A program made the position numbers and the translations under genes. A stretch of 64,000 bases of DNA from Arthrobacter sp. D5-1. GTDB taxonomy: Bacteria > Actinomycetota > Actinomycetes > Actinomycetales > Micrococcaceae. Position 1 is the first letter of the stretch. Every line of letters begins with the position of its first letter. Under the pieces are notes generated by a model. That model was not told where the DNA came from. It did not search any database and saw only the letters and a list, made by a program, of their open reading frames with translations. The stretch is from the NCBI RefSeq assembly GCF_017357425.1, contig NZ_CP014571.1, positions 2,356,001 through 2,420,000 on the forward strand, written 5' to 3'. Below are positions 43,807-54,668 of this stretch, piece by piece.

Positions 43807-44461
43807 TGCGATCCGGTGGACAACCCGTGGACTGATTTCCTCCACGTGCCGGCCTACTGTCATTGGTTTGGAGAACGTTCCCAAAGAGGGGCCCTTCATT
43901 GTGGCCCCCAACCACCTTTCCTTCCTTGACAGCGTGATCGTCCAGGCTCTGATGCCGCGTCCGGTCGCCTTTTTTGCCAAGGCCGAATACTTCACCACCA
44001 AGGGCGTCAAAGGTGCCGTCATGAAGTCCTTCTTCGAAGCCGTGGGATCCATTCCGGTGGAACGAGGTGAGCAGGCTGCCAGCGTGCAGGCGCTCAAGAC
44101 CCTGCTGGACATCCTCGAGTCAGGCAAGGGCATCGGCATCTACCCCGAGGGCACCAGATCGCGCGATGGCATCCTCTACCGTGGGCGTACGGGCGTGGGG
44201 TGGCTTGCCCTGACCACAGGCGCGCCTGTCATTCCCGTGGGCCTGATCGGGACCGAAAGGCTGCAGCCTGCGGACAAGAACGCAGTAAGGCCACAGCACT
44301 TCACCATGAAGGTGGGCGAGCCGCTCTATTTCGAGAAGACCGGGCCGGACCACTCGCTTCCGGCGCGGCGTGAAGTCACCGACAGGATCATGGACGCCAT
44401 CGCCCTGCTCAGCGGCCAGGAACGCTCTGCAAGCTACAACCAGAGCAAATCCGTCGACTAG
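43793..44461 (+). CDS. 1-acyl-sn-glycerol-3-phosphate acyltransferase (PlsC-type)
   Basis: The 222-residue enzyme has the four acyltransferase blocks: NHLSFLD (catalytic HX4D), FFAKAEYFT, GIYPEGTRSRDG and APVIPVGLIG. It is expected to acylate lysophosphatidic acid to phosphatidic acid, or a related lipid. There is no strong membrane helix, so it is probably peripheral. It overlaps the HAD gene by 14 bp and ends 60 bp before uvrC. Confidence 0.9.
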   Translation: MAVFDAIRWTTRGLISSTCRPTVIGLENVPKEGPFIVAPNHLSFLDSVIVQALMPRPVAFFAKAEYFTTKGVKGAVMKSFFEAVGSIPVERGEQAASVQALKTLLDILESGKGIGIYPEGTRSRDGILYRGRTGVGWLALTTGAPVIPVGLIGTERLQPADKNAVRPQHFTMKVGEPLYFEKTGPDHSLPARREVTDRIMDAIALLSGQERSASYNQSKSVD

Positions 44462-44509
44462 CAGCAGCTGCCGGGGGATGACGTGGCAATGGTTGTCGTT
44501 CCGGTTCAC

Positions 44510-44515
44510 TAGACT
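44510..44515 (+). promoter_or_regulatory. -10 box of uvrC, leaderless type
   Basis: TAGACT, then GGAAAC (6 nt), then GTG 44522. No Shine-Dalgarno sequence and no clear LexA-like box are present. Confidence 0.6.
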
Positions 44516-44521
44516 GGAAAC

Positions 44522-46537
44522 GTGGCAGATCCAGCAAGTTACCGGCCCCAAACAGGTGAGATTCCGACCACCCCGGGCGTCTATCGATTCCGCGACCCCC
44601 ATGGCCGGGTCATCTATGTAGGCAAGGCAAAGAATCTCAGGTCCAGGCTTAATTCCTACTTTGCCAACCCTGCAGGACTGCTTCCCAAGACCCACGCCAT
44701 GGTGCATGCGGCCAGCAGCGTCGAATGGACCGTGGTGGGCAGCGAGCTGGAATCGTTGCAGCTGGAATACACGTGGATCAAAGAGTTCAAGCCGCGCTTC
44801 AACGTAGTTTTCCGCGACGACAAAACCTATCCCTACCTTGCCGTCACCATGGGGGAGAAGTACCCCCGGGTGCAGGTCATGCGAGGTGAGCGCAGGAAGG
44901 GCACCAAGTACTTCGGGCCCTACACCGCCGGCGCCATCCGCGAAACGATGGATACCCTGCTGCGGGTTTTCCCGGTCCGCAGCTGCAGCGCGGGCGTCTT
45001 CAAGCGCGCGGAATCCAGCGGGCGTCCTTGCCTGCTCGGCTACATCGACAAATGTTCGGCCCCTTGCGTCGGCCGGGTGAGTCCGGATGAACACCGCAAC
45101 CTCGCCGAGGATTTCTGTTCCTTCATGGGCGGCGAAGCGAAACGATTTATAAGCCGCCTGGAAAAGGACATGGCAGCAGCCGTGGCCGAACTCGACTACG
45201 AGCGGGCTGCCGGGCTCAGGGACGACATCATCGCGCTCCGGAAGGTTTTTGAGCGCAATGCCGTGGTCCTCGCCGAAGATACCGACGCTGACGTCTTCGC
45301 GCTCCACGACGACGAACTGGAGGCTTCCGTGCAGGTCTTCCACGTCCGCGGTGGCCGGGTCCGCGGACAGCGTGGCTGGGTGGTCGAGAAAGTTGAAGAT
45401 GCCACGACCCCAGAGTTGATCGAACATTTGCTGCAGCAGGTCTACGGCGAGGACAGCGAGGTCCAGGGCCGGATTCCCCGCGAAGTCCTGGTGCCGGAAG
45501 CACCCAGCAACCATGCCGAACTCACTGAGTGGCTGGGCGGGCTGCGTGGTGCCAAGGTGGACATCCGCGTGCCCCAGCGTGGTGACAAGGCCGCCCTGAT
45601 GTCCACGGTGCGCGAGAACGCGGAGCAAGCCCTCAAATTGCACAAGACCCGCAGGGCCGGCGACATCACTGTCCGCTCCGTGGCGCTTCAGGAATTGCAG
45701 GAAGCCCTGGAAATTCCGGTTCCCTTGCTGCGGATAGAGTGCTTCGATATTTCGCACGTGCAGGGCACCAACGTGGTGGCCTCCATGGTGGTGGTGGAGG
45801 ACGGTCTGCCCAAGAAAGCGGACTACCGCAAGTTCTCCATCACGGGCGCAGCGGCAGCTGACGACACCGCGGCGATGCATGACGTCCTGACCCGGCGGTT
45901 CCGGCATTACCTGACGGACAAGGCTGCCCAGGTCCCCGTGATATCCGGCGAGATCGTCAACCCGACGCGTGCGGGGGCCAAGAGCAACACTGAAGCCCCG
46001 CCGTCGGACCCCACGATGCCGGCCCCCAAGGCCAAGTTCGCGTACCCGCCCAACCTTGTGGTGGTGGACGGCGGGCAGCCGCAGGTCAACGCCGCCAAGC
46101 GTGCGCTGGCGGAGCTCGGCATCGACGACGTCTACGTGGTGGGCCTTGCCAAGCGCCTGGAAGAAGTCTGGCTGCCTGACAGCGACTTCCCGGTCATCCT
46201 GCCGAGGACATCGCAGGGACTGTATCTACTTCAACGGATCCGTGACGAAGCCCACCGCTTCGCCATCACTTTCCATCGGCAGAAGCGCGGGAAGGCCATG
46301 ACGGTATCCGTCCTGGACGGGGTGCCGGGCCTTGGTGAAGCCAAGCGCAAGGCTTTGGTGGCGCACTTCGGCTCGCTGAAAAAGATCAAAGCGGCTTCCG
46401 TTGAAGAGCTCACGTCTGCCAAAGGTATCGGCCCTGCGCTGGCAGCTGCCGTGGTTCAACACCTGGGTAAGACGGAAGACTCCGCCGGGGCAGTCCCGGC
46501 GATCAACATGACCACCGGCGAAATCCTTGAATCTTAG
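44522..46537 (+). CDS. uvrC: UvrABC excinuclease subunit C
   Basis: The 671-residue nuclease has an N-terminal GIY-YIG domain ([26 protein letters not shown]), a Cys-rich [15 protein letters not shown] segment, a UVR motif ([20 protein letters not shown]) that contacts UvrB, and an RNase H-like endonuclease region ([38 protein letters not shown]). The C-terminus carries helix-hairpin-helix motifs ([31 protein letters not shown]). It makes both incisions around the lesion. Confidence 0.97.
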   Translation: MADPASYRPQTGEIPTTPGVYRFRDPHGRVIYVGKAKNLRSRLNSYFANPAGLLPKTHAMVHAASSVEWTVVGSELESLQLEYTWIKEFKPRFNVVFRDDKTYPYLAVTMGEKYPRVQVMRGERRKGTKYFGPYTAGAIRETMDTLLRVFPVRSCSAGVFKRAESSGRPCLLGYIDKCSAPCVGRVSPDEHRNLAEDFCSFMGGEAKRFISRLEKDMAAAVAELDYERAAGLRDDIIALRKVFERNAVVLAEDTDADVFALHDDELEASVQVFHVRGGRVRGQRGWVVEKVEDATTPELIEHLLQQVYGEDSEVQGRIPREVLVPEAPSNHAELTEWLGGLRGAKVDIRVPQRGDKAALMSTVRENAEQALKLHKTRRAGDITVRSVALQELQEALEIPVPLLRIECFDISHVQGTNVVASMVVVEDGLPKKADYRKFSITGAAAADDTAAMHDVLTRRFRHYLTDKAAQVPVISGEIVNPTRAGAKSNTEAPPSDPTMPAPKAKFAYPPNLVVVDGGQPQVNAAKRALAELGIDDVYVVGLAKRLEEVWLPDSDFPVILPRTSQGLYLLQRIRDEAHRFAITFHRQKRGKAMTVSVLDGVPGLGEAKRKALVAHFGSLKKIKAASVEELTSAKGIGPALAAAVVQHLGKTEDSAGAVPAINMTTGEILES

Positions 46538-46554
46538 CTAGGGTTAGAACCTGG

Positions 46555-46580
46555 CCGATGGCCGCATCAGCGGCCACCGG
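46555..46580. terminator. Hairpin between uvrC and rapZ
   Basis: CCG-a-TGGCCGC and GCGGCCA-c-CGG pair around an ATCA loop, 18 nt after the uvrC stop, with one internal mismatch. No T-run follows. Confidence 0.4.
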
Positions 46581-46666
46581 CTCTTGAACATGTCGAGGGT
46601 GCGTTGACCCAAGGGGAGCGCACCTCAGGCCGTAAACACCACTTCGGACGAAACGGGGAACAACTC

Positions 46667-47590
46667 ATGGATGAGGCAACGGCAGGGTCCGGAACGGAGC
46701 AGGACGGCCTCACGCCCGTCAAGCCCCCGGAGGCGGAACTGCTGGTCGTCACCGGCATGTCAGGGGCAGGACGCAGTACGGCCTCGGATGCCCTGGAAGA
46801 CCACGGCTGGTATGTGGTGGACAACCTCCCACCGCAGATGCTGGGAACCCTGGCCGAAATTGTCTCGCATGCTCCCAAATCCATTCCCAAGCTGGCGGTG
46901 GTGGTGGATGTCCGCAGCAAGGACCTCTTCACTGACATCCAGACGGCGCTGGGCGCGCTCAGCGCCAGCGGCATCACCTTCCGGGTGCTCTTCCTGGACG
47001 CCAATGATGACGTCCTGGTCCGCCGTTTCGAGCAAGGACGCCGTCCGCATCCCCTGCAGGGCGGCGGCAGGATCCTTGATGGCATCGGGGTCGAGCGCGA
47101 GGTCCTGCGGGAACTGCGCGAGCATGCCGACGTCGTGCTGGACACCTCCGACTTCAATGTCCACGGCCTGGCAACAGCCATCACCGAACTGTTCAGCGAC
47201 ACAGGCCCGGTGACCCTGCGCCTGAACGTCATGAGCTTTGGATTCAAGTACGGACTCCCTGTGGATGCCAACTTCGTGGCCGATGCCCGTTTTATTCCCA
47301 ACCCGCACTGGGTTCCCAAGCTTCGGCCCCATACAGGGCTGGATGAGGACGTCAGCAACTACGTGCTGGCTGCCGATGGCGTGCACGAGTTCGTGGACAG
47401 GTACGTACGGGCCCTGGAGCCTGTCCTGGACGGCTACCGCCAGGAGAACAAGCACTACGCTACCTTGGCTGTTGGCTGCACTGGAGGCAAGCACCGATCG
47501 GTGGCGGTCGCCGTCGAACTTTCGAAGCGTTTGGCGCAGTATCCCCGTGTCACAGTCACCACCACCCACCGAGACCTGGGACGCGAGTAG
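46667..47590 (+). CDS. rapZ: RapZ-like nucleotide-binding protein
   Basis: The 307-residue protein has a Walker A-like loop GMSGAGRST (Arg in place of the usual Lys, common in actinobacterial members), [20 protein letters not shown] and [10 protein letters not shown]. The C-terminal domain has [23 protein letters not shown] and [15 protein letters not shown]. In Escherichia coli RapZ steers RNase E to a GlcN6P-related small RNA; that RNA system is not conserved in actinobacteria, so the role here is unclear. ATG 46667 has GGGGAA upstream. The next gene overlaps by one base (TAGTG). Confidence 0.93.
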   Translation: MDEATAGSGTEQDGLTPVKPPEAELLVVTGMSGAGRSTASDALEDHGWYVVDNLPPQMLGTLAEIVSHAPKSIPKLAVVVDVRSKDLFTDIQTALGALSASGITFRVLFLDANDDVLVRRFEQGRRPHPLQGGGRILDGIGVEREVLRELREHADVVLDTSDFNVHGLATAITELFSDTGPVTLRLNVMSFGFKYGLPVDANFVADARFIPNPHWVPKLRPHTGLDEDVSNYVLAADGVHEFVDRYVRALEPVLDGYRQENKHYATLAVGCTGGKHRSVAVAVELSKRLAQYPRVTVTTTHRDLGRE

Positions 47591-48606
47591 TGGGCGTCCT
47601 CACCGGCCCACTGCCCCTGATCCCGCCCAAAGGCGTCCCCGGCAGCCAGCAAAAGAAAAGTCCGTCAGTGGTTGCCCTGGGTGGCGGCCACGGACTGGCG
47701 GCGTCGCTGTCGGCACTGCGCCTGCTCACCTCCGAGCTGACGGCAATCGTCACAGTAGCGGACGACGGCGGCTCGTCCGGGCGTCTTCGCGAGGAGTACG
47801 GCGTCCTTCCGCCCGGCGACCTGCGGATGGCGCTCAGCGCCCTGTGCGACGATACCGACTGGGGCCGGACCTGGCGGGACGTCATGCAGCACCGTTTCAA
47901 TGCCGGGTCCGCCAAAGGCGGCTCACTGGACCATCACGCCATGGGCAATCTGCTGATCGTGACCCTGTGGGAGCTCTTGGGAGATACGGTTGCCGGCCTG
48001 AAGTGGGCCGGCGCCCTGCTGGGAGCCAGGGGCCAGGTGCTGCCCATGTCCAGCGTTCCCCTCACCATTGAGGGCCAGGCCCACATTGACCTTCCGGGAG
48101 GTGGCCAGGAACTGCGTACGGTCCGGGGCCAGGCCAAATGCGCTGTGGCGGGCAAGCTTGAAGACGTCAGGCTGCTGCCTGAGGATGCTCCGGCCTGCAC
48201 AGAAGCCCTGACGGCCATCGAACTGGCTGACTGGGTCATCCTTGGACCCGGTTCCTGGTACACCTCGGTCCTGCCGCATCTGCTGCTGCCTGAGCTGCGC
48301 CAAGCCCTGGGCGACACCGCTGCGAAGCGCTGCCTCACCATGAACCTTGACGTCGAAACCAAGGAAACCTCGGGCATGACGGCCGCGGACCATCTGGATG
48401 TCCTGCGCCGCTATGCACCTGAATTCAGCGTCGATGTGGTCCTTGCGGATCCTGCTGCAATCCAGGACCTCAAAGCCTTCGAGAAGGCCGCGGGGATGAT
48501 CGGGGCTGAAGTGGTGTTGGGTAGAGTGGGGGCGTCGAGGCGCCGCCCCGTCCATGATCCACTGCTGCTGGCAGCGGCGTACCACGATATTTTCGGGAAC
48601 AGTTAG
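47590..48606 (+). CDS. yvcK: YvcK/CofD-like gluconeogenesis factor
   Basis: The 338-residue protein opens with a low-complexity leader and VVALGGGHGLAASLSALRLL, then VADDGGSSGRLREEYGVLPPGDLRMALSAL, HHAMGNLLIVTLWELLGD and ADWVILGPGSWYTSVLPHLLLP. These are typical of the YvcK branch of the CofD fold, which binds UDP-sugars and supports cell-wall growth on gluconeogenic carbon. The GTG start shares a base with the rapZ stop. It is the middle gene of the conserved rapZ-yvcK-whiA set. Confidence 0.94.
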   Translation: MGVLTGPLPLIPPKGVPGSQQKKSPSVVALGGGHGLAASLSALRLLTSELTAIVTVADDGGSSGRLREEYGVLPPGDLRMALSALCDDTDWGRTWRDVMQHRFNAGSAKGGSLDHHAMGNLLIVTLWELLGDTVAGLKWAGALLGARGQVLPMSSVPLTIEGQAHIDLPGGGQELRTVRGQAKCAVAGKLEDVRLLPEDAPACTEALTAIELADWVILGPGSWYTSVLPHLLLPELRQALGDTAAKRCLTMNLDVETKETSGMTAADHLDVLRRYAPEFSVDVVLADPAAIQDLKAFEKAAGMIGAEVVLGRVGASRRRPVHDPLLLAAAYHDIFGNS

Positions 48607-48615
48607 GAATACGCG

Positions 48616-49596
48616 ATGGCACTTACTGCGTCGGTCAAGGACGAACTGTCCCGGCTGGACATCAAAAAGTCTTCAGTCCGCAAGGCTGAAGTTTCGGCAA
48701 TGCTGCGCTTCGCGGGTGGCCTGCACATCATTTCGGGCAGGATCGTCATCGAGGCTGAAGTCGACCTCGCTTCCACGGCACGCCGCCTCCGGGCCGCGAT
48801 CGCGGAAGTGTACGGCCACCAGAGCGAAATCATCGTCGTTTCCGGTGGCGGCCTGCGCCGGGGAAGCCGCTATGTTGTCCGTGTGGTCCGGGACGGTGAA
48901 GCACTCGCCCGCCAAACGGGCCTGCTGGACGGACGCGGACGTCCTGTGCGAGGGCTGCCCTCGGTGGTGGTCAACGGCTCGGCTGCAGACGCCGAGGCTG
49001 TCTGGCGGGGAGCGTTCCTCGCCCACGGTTCACTCACTGAGCCGGGTCGTTCTTCCTCGCTGGAAGTCACGTGCCCCGGCCCCGAATCCGCGCTGGCACT
49101 CGTTGGGGCTGCCAGGCGGCTCGGCATCCAGGCCAAGGCCCGTGAGGTGCGCGGAGTGGATCGCGTAGTCATCCGAGACGGAGACACCATTGCTGCCCTC
49201 CTGACCCGCATGGGTGCGCATGACGCGCTGATGGTGTGGGAAGAACGGCGCATGCGCAAGGAAGTCCGGGCGACGGCCAACAGGCTTGCCAACTTTGACG
49301 ACGCCAACCTGCGCCGGTCTGCCCAGGCAGCAGTGGCCGCGGGTGCCAGGGTGGACCGTGCCCTGGAAATCCTGGGAGACGACGTACCGGACCATCTCAA
49401 GTACGCCGGGGAGCTCCGTGTTGCCCACAAGCAGGCCAGCCTGGATGAACTCGGACGCCTGGCGGATCCGCCCATGACCAAGGACGCCATTGCGGGTCGC
49501 ATCCGCCGCCTCCTCGCCATGGCGGATAAGCGGGCCCTCGACCTGGGCATCCCGGGTACTGAGGCAAATGTGACTCCGGAAATGATGGACGAGTAG
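48616..49596 (+). CDS. whiA: DNA-binding regulator WhiA
   Basis: The 326-residue protein has the WhiA N-terminal region ([32 protein letters not shown]), a degenerate LAGLIDADG-type domain ([24 protein letters not shown]), and a C-terminal helix-turn-helix ([30 protein letters not shown]). In Streptomyces WhiA works with WhiB in sporulation septation; in non-sporulating actinobacteria it is tied to division. It lies 9 bp after yvcK. Confidence 0.96.
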   Translation: MALTASVKDELSRLDIKKSSVRKAEVSAMLRFAGGLHIISGRIVIEAEVDLASTARRLRAAIAEVYGHQSEIIVVSGGGLRRGSRYVVRVVRDGEALARQTGLLDGRGRPVRGLPSVVVNGSAADAEAVWRGAFLAHGSLTEPGRSSSLEVTCPGPESALALVGAARRLGIQAKAREVRGVDRVVIRDGDTIAALLTRMGAHDALMVWEERRMRKEVRATANRLANFDDANLRRSAQAAVAAGARVDRALEILGDDVPDHLKYAGELRVAHKQASLDELGRLADPPMTKDAIAGRIRRLLAMADKRALDLGIPGTEANVTPEMMDE

Positions 49597-49606
49597 TCCG
49601 CACCCA

Positions 49607-49719
49607 TAGAATCGAAAATGCGTGGAGGAAATACTGCGAGGCCACCCGGGGTTGTTCCCGATGGAGGCAAGAGCAGGCTTCTTCGCCAAGGATTTCCGGC
49701 CAGCATGCTGGCCGGATGA
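49607..49719 (+). CDS. Possible leaderless 33-codon reading frame before sodA
   Basis: TAGAAT (49607-49612) is followed by 5 nt and ATG 49618, which opens a 33-codon frame ending in TGA at 49717-49719. The predicted peptide starts MRGGNTARPPGVVPDGG and is not a known family. The geometry matches the leaderless starts elsewhere in this window. It may be a leader ORF of the sodA transcript or a chance frame. Confidence 0.3.
49695..49716. repeat. 22-bp perfect palindrome upstream of sodA
   Basis: The sequence is symmetric about 49705/49706, with core CCAGCATGCTGG flanked by TCCGG/CCGGA. It lies 55 bp before the sodA start, within the 33-codon frame. As RNA it forms a 9-bp stem with a CATG loop. 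It may be a whiA terminator, a leader element or a regulator site. Confidence 0.6.
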
Positions 49720-49770
49720 CATAACGAGAGTTACCAACCCGGACGTCAGTCCATTACATTGGAGGATTTC

Positions 49771-50394
49771 GTGACAGAGTACGTTCTGCCCGAGCTCGGC
49801 TATGACTATGCAGCACTCGAGCCGCACATTTCGGCAAAGATCATGGAGCTGCACCACAGCAAGCACCATGCTGCTTACGTTGCAGGCGCCAACAATGCCC
49901 TCTCCCAGCTGGCCGATGCCCGCGAGAAGGGTGACTACGCCAACATCAACCGTCTCTCCAAGGACCTCGCGTTCCACACCGGCGGACACATCAACCACTC
50001 CGTTTTCTGGAACAACATTTCCCCGGACGGCGGCGACAAGCCCGAAGGTGAGCTCGCAGCAGCCATCGATGACGCCTTTGGTTCGTTCGACGCTTTCCGT
50101 GCGCAGTTCAGCGCTGCCGCACTTGGCTTGCAGGGTTCCGGCTGGGCTTTCCTGGCCTACGAGCCCATCGGTGGCAACCTGCTCATCGAGCAGCTCTACG
50201 ATCAGCAGGGCAACGTTGCAGTAGGTACCACGCCGCTCCTGATGCTGGACATGTGGGAGCACGCCTTCTACCTGGACTACGTCAACGTCAAGGCTGACTA
50301 CGTCAAGGCCTTCTGGAACATCGTCAACTGGGCGGACGTTGCAAAGCGCTTCGAAGCCGCGCGCGCCAACGCCACGGGCCTCATCGTCCTTTAG
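49771..50394 (+). CDS. sodA: Superoxide dismutase, Mn/Fe type
   Basis: The 207-residue enzyme has the Mn/Fe-SOD metal ligands: His in [13 protein letters not shown], His in [10 protein letters not shown], and Asp/His in [27 protein letters not shown] and QYD-type LYDQQGN are also standard. It converts superoxide to oxygen and hydrogen peroxide. GTG 49771 follows GGAGGA at ideal spacing, giving [18 protein letters not shown] as the normal mature-like start. It is followed by a strong hairpin. Confidence 0.97.
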   Translation: MTEYVLPELGYDYAALEPHISAKIMELHHSKHHAAYVAGANNALSQLADAREKGDYANINRLSKDLAFHTGGHINHSVFWNNISPDGGDKPEGELAAAIDDAFGSFDAFRAQFSAAALGLQGSGWAFLAYEPIGGNLLIEQLYDQQGNVAVGTTPLLMLDMWEHAFYLDYVNVKADYVKAFWNIVNWADVAKRFEAARANATGLIVL

Positions 50395-50463
50395 TTGGTG
50401 AGCCCCGGTTCACGCCGATGTAACAAAAGTCACTTTTTGCGTGAATTGGGGCCAAATGCTGGA

Positions 50464-50495
50464 AAGCCTGCCTCCGCAGTTGCGGGGGCAGGCTT
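50464..50495. terminator. Terminator hairpin after sodA
   Basis: A 14-bp stem (50464-50477 with 50482-50495, one G-T wobble) closes an AGTT loop. The AAGCC...GGCTT ends make it usable on both strands. It insulates sodA from the gap operon. Confidence 0.75.
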
Positions 50496-51676
<1,181 letters not shown>

Positions 51677-51685
51677 GGTAGACAC

Positions 51686-52912
51686 ATGACATCTCACACC
51701 CTCAACGAACTCATCGCTGAAGGTGTCCGCGGGCGGTACATTCTGGTCAGAAGTGACCTCAATGTGCCGCTCGACGGCTCTACAGTGACCGACGACGGCC
51801 GCATCAAGGCCTCACTTCCGGTCCTCAAGAAGCTCTCGGACGCCGGTGCCCGTGTGCTCGTTACCGCACACCTTGGACGCCCCAAGGGCGCTCCCGAAGA
51901 AAAGTACTCCTTGAAGCCCGCTGCGGCCCGCCTTGCGGAGCTGGCGGACTTCCCGGTACAGCTCGCCGCCGACACGGTGGGGGACTCCGCCAAGGAGCTC
52001 TCATCCGGCCTCAACGACGGGGACGTACTCATCTTGGAGAACGTTCGCTTCGATGCCCGCGAAACCAGCAAGGACGACGCCCAGCGCGGCGCCTTCGCCG
52101 ACGAGCTGGTTGCCCTCACGGGAAGTAACGGCGCCTTCGTGGACGATGCCTTTGGAGCGGTCCACCGCAAGCACGCGAGCGTTTATGACGTGGCCACCCG
52201 GTTGCCGTCCTATCTGGGCGACCTCGTCCACACCGAGGTAGAGGTTCTCCGGAAGCTCACCACGGACACGCAGCGCCCGTATGTCGTAGTTCTTGGTGGC
52301 TCCAAGGTCTCGGACAAGCTGGCGGTGATCGAGAACCTTCTGGGCAAAGCGGACACCATCCTTGTTGGCGGCGGCATGCTCTTTACTTTCTTGGCCGCAG
52401 CAGGCCATAAGGTTGCGGGAAGCCTTCTTGAGGAGGACCAGATCCCCGTAGTCCAGGACTACCTCCAGCGCGCTTCGGCTGCGGGTACCTCCTTTGTGAT
52501 CCCCACCGACGTAGTAGTGGCCAGCCGCTTTGCAGCTGATGCAGACCACGAGGTCGTCAGGGCGGACGCCATTGAGGACAGCGCTTTCGGAGCTTCCGGT
52601 ATCGGCCTGGACATCGGACCGGAATCCGCTTCCGCGTTCGCAGCCCAGATCGAAGGCGCCAAGACCGTCTTCTGGAACGGCCCCATGGGTGTCTTCGAAT
52701 TCGAGGCCTTCTCCAGCGGCACGCGGGCCATCGCCCAGGCGTTGACGGATACGGTTGCCTTCACCGTTGTGGGGGGTGGCGATTCCGCCGCAGCCGTTCG
52801 GACCCTAGGGTTCGAGGACTCGCAGTTCGGACACATCTCCACTGGTGGTGGCGCAAGCCTGGAATACCTTGAAGGCAAGGAACTTCCCGGCCTGAGCGTC
52901 CTGGACCGCTAA
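51686..52912 (+). CDS. pgk: Phosphoglycerate kinase
   Basis: The 408-residue kinase has [15 protein letters not shown] near the N-terminus, [21 protein letters not shown], the [19 protein letters not shown] hinge, [16 protein letters not shown] and a C-terminal [13 protein letters not shown] nucleotide site. It makes ATP from 1,3-bisphosphoglycerate. It is the second gene of the lower-glycolysis operon. A strong hairpin lies between it and tpiA. Confidence 0.98.
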   Translation: MTSHTLNELIAEGVRGRYILVRSDLNVPLDGSTVTDDGRIKASLPVLKKLSDAGARVLVTAHLGRPKGAPEEKYSLKPAAARLAELADFPVQLAADTVGDSAKELSSGLNDGDVLILENVRFDARETSKDDAQRGAFADELVALTGSNGAFVDDAFGAVHRKHASVYDVATRLPSYLGDLVHTEVEVLRKLTTDTQRPYVVVLGGSKVSDKLAVIENLLGKADTILVGGGMLFTFLAAAGHKVAGSLLEEDQIPVVQDYLQRASAAGTSFVIPTDVVVASRFAADADHEVVRADAIEDSAFGASGIGLDIGPESASAFAAQIEGAKTVFWNGPMGVFEFEAFSSGTRAIAQALTDTVAFTVVGGGDSAAAVRTLGFEDSQFGHISTGGGASLEYLEGKELPGLSVLDR

Positions 52913-52920
52913 GCACCATC

Positions 52921-52954
52921 CGGCCGGCAGGACGCCATCGCGTTCTGCCGGCCG
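52921..52954 (+). terminator. Hairpin between pgk and tpiA
   Basis: CGGCCGGCAG and CTGCCGGCCG pair perfectly, extending to 13 bp with a wobble, 8 nt after the pgk stop. It lacks a T-run and may tune read-through or protect the upstream mRNA. Confidence 0.5.
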
Positions 52955-52986
52955 TTCCATATTTCAACGCATTCTTTGGAGTTCAT

Positions 52987-53802
52987 GTGACTACCTCTGC
53001 CAACGGCAACTTTGTCCGCAAGCCCTTCATCGCCGGCAACTGGAAGATGAACATGGACCACGTCCAGGGCATCACCTTGCTGCAGAAGCTCGCCTGGACG
53101 CTGTCCGACGCCAAGCACGACTACAACCGTGCCGAGGTTGCCGTCTTCCCGCCGTTCACGGACCTCCGTGGCGTCCAGACGCTGGTCCAGGGTGACGACC
53201 TCGAGGTGGTCTACGGTGGCCAGGACCTCTCGCAGTTCGACTCCGGAGCCTACACCGGTGATATCTCCGGTCAGTTCCTCAGCAAGTTGGGCTGCACCTA
53301 CGTCCTGGTGGGCCACAGTGAGCGCCGCACCGTCCACAACGAATCCGACGACGTCCTGAACGCCAAGGTCAAAGCTGGGTTCCGCCACGGCGTCATCCCT
53401 GTCCTCTGCGTCGGCGAAGGCCTCGAGATCCGCCAGGCAGGAACGCATGTGGAGCACACCCTTGCCCAACTGCGCGCCGGTGTTGAAGGACTCACGGCTG
53501 AGCAGGCTGCGGAACTCGTGGTTGCCTACGAACCCGTCTGGGCCATCGGCACGGGCGAAGTTGCCGGTCCGGAGGATGCACAGGAAATGTGTGCAGCCAT
53601 CCGAGCCGAACTTGCCGAACTCTTCGACGAGACCGTCGCAGCAAAGACCCGTCTCCTTTATGGCGGTTCCGTCAAGGCCAACAATGCAGCCGCCATCATG
53701 GCCGAAAGTGACGTTGACGGATTGCTTGTGGGTGGCGCAAGCCTGGACCCCGCTGAGTTTGCTAACATTGTCAGGTTCGAGAGCCACCTCGTCACGGACT
53801 AG
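52987..53802 (+). CDS. tpiA: Triose-phosphate isomerase
   Basis: The 271-residue TIM-barrel enzyme has [11 protein letters not shown] near the N-terminus, catalytic His in LVGHSERR, catalytic Glu in [23 protein letters not shown] and the phosphate-binding [11 protein letters not shown] plus LLVGGASLD. It interconverts dihydroxyacetone phosphate and glyceraldehyde-3-phosphate. GTG 52987 gives the usual length with a short N-terminal extension. Confidence 0.98.
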   Translation: MTTSANGNFVRKPFIAGNWKMNMDHVQGITLLQKLAWTLSDAKHDYNRAEVAVFPPFTDLRGVQTLVQGDDLEVVYGGQDLSQFDSGAYTGDISGQFLSKLGCTYVLVGHSERRTVHNESDDVLNAKVKAGFRHGVIPVLCVGEGLEIRQAGTHVEHTLAQLRAGVEGLTAEQAAELVVAYEPVWAIGTGEVAGPEDAQEMCAAIRAELAELFDETVAAKTRLLYGGSVKANNAAAIMAESDVDGLLVGGASLDPAEFANIVRFESHLVTD

Positions 53803-53838
53803 TCCGGCTCCCGTTTTCCGCTTCTTCGAAAGGCCGTC

Positions 53839-54096
53839 GTGGACGTTCTTCAAGTCATTCTGCAGATCCTGCTGGGAATCACCAGTCTTCTGCTGACGCT
53901 GCTCATTCTCCTGCACAAGGGACGTGGCGGCGGTTTGTCCGACATGTTCGGTGGCGGAATGAGCTCCGGATTGAGTTCGTCCGGTGTAGCCGAGCGCAAC
54001 CTGAACCGCTTCACCATCATTCTCGGTATCACATGGGGAGCTGTCATCATCGGCCTTGGCCTGATCATGCGCTTCACCTCAGGTGGCGACTCCTAG
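53839..54096 (+). CDS. secG: Preprotein translocase subunit SecG
   Basis: The 85-residue protein has two membrane helices (VILQILLGITSLLLTLLILLH and a second near ITWGAVIIGLGLIM) joined by the typical KGRGGGLSDMFGGGMSSGLSSSGVAERNLNR loop. SecG assists the SecYE channel. Its place after tpiA is common in Gram-positive bacteria. GTG 53839 lies 36 bp after tpiA. Confidence 0.95.
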   Translation: MDVLQVILQILLGITSLLLTLLILLHKGRGGGLSDMFGGGMSSGLSSSGVAERNLNRFTIILGITWGAVIIGLGLIMRFTSGGDS

Positions 54097-54120
54097 TCCC
54101 CACCTCAACGGATCTATCAC

Positions 54121-54159
54121 AAGAGGAGTGGTTCCTTCCCAGGGACCACTCCTCTTTTT
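54121..54159 (+). terminator. Intrinsic terminator of the gap operon
   Basis: A 15-bp stem (54121-54135 with 54142-54156, one wobble) with a 6-nt loop runs into TTTTTG. This is the clearest rho-independent terminator in the window. Confidence 0.9.
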
Positions 54160-54201
54160 GTTGGTTACCCATCCCCAGTGCCGTCGTCGAGCACTTCGCA
54201 C

Positions 54202-54272
54202 TAGAATGTCCGTGTTGGCCGAAAGGCCCACGGGCCGTGACGGCCGACCACCGAGTCGCTAGGGGTTCGAAA
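54202..54272 (+). promoter_or_regulatory. rbpA promoter -10 and structured leader
   Basis: TAGAAT (54202-54207) is a good -10 box. The 65-nt leader holds a GNRA-capped mini-hairpin (GGCC-GAAA-GGCC, 54217-54228) and GGCCGT-G-ACGGCC (54233-54245), then AGGGG 7 nt before ATG 54273. Confidence 0.5.
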
Positions 54273-54668
54273 ATGGTTCATGGCACGCCAGGATATCGGG
54301 GCACCCGCGTAGGTGTGGCCCAAGGTTCTACTCCGAGAAACCAAAGCGACCATGGCGGGGGAGTCCAGCTGCCGCGGATTCGGGTTCCCTATTGGTGCGC
54401 CAAAGGACACGAAACCCGGCTTGTTTTTCTTAAACTGCCGGACGAGCAAATTCCCAGGACCTGGGACTGCCCTAAGTGCGGCCTTCCGGCCTCCCGTGAT
54501 CCCGGCCGTCCGGCCTCGGCCCGGCCAGAGGACGAGCTCTTCAAATCGCACCTCGATTACGTTAAAGAGAGACGCTCCAGCCAAGACGCAGAAATTGTCC
54601 TGACTGGAGCGTTGGAGCGGCTACGCGCCCGCGGGGTCCTTCCGGACCAGCTGCTGGGGGACGCGTGA
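54273..54668 (+). CDS. rbpA: RNA polymerase-binding protein RbpA
   Basis: The 131-residue protein has the actinobacterial RbpA parts: a flexible N-terminal tail (MVHGTPGYRGTRVG), a small zinc-ribbon-like core with CAKGHETRLVF and WDCPKCGLPA, a basic linker, and the C-terminal sigma-binding helix region (ELFKSHLDYVKERRSSQDAEIVLTGALERLRARG). It binds the primary sigma factor and stabilises open complexes. Longer frames upstream cross the leader. Its last 48 bp overlap the convergent pgl gene. Confidence 0.95.
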   Translation: MVHGTPGYRGTRVGVAQGSTPRNQSDHGGGVQLPRIRVPYWCAKGHETRLVFLKLPDEQIPRTWDCPKCGLPASRDPGRPASARPEDELFKSHLDYVKERRSSQDAEIVLTGALERLRARGVLPDQLLGDA

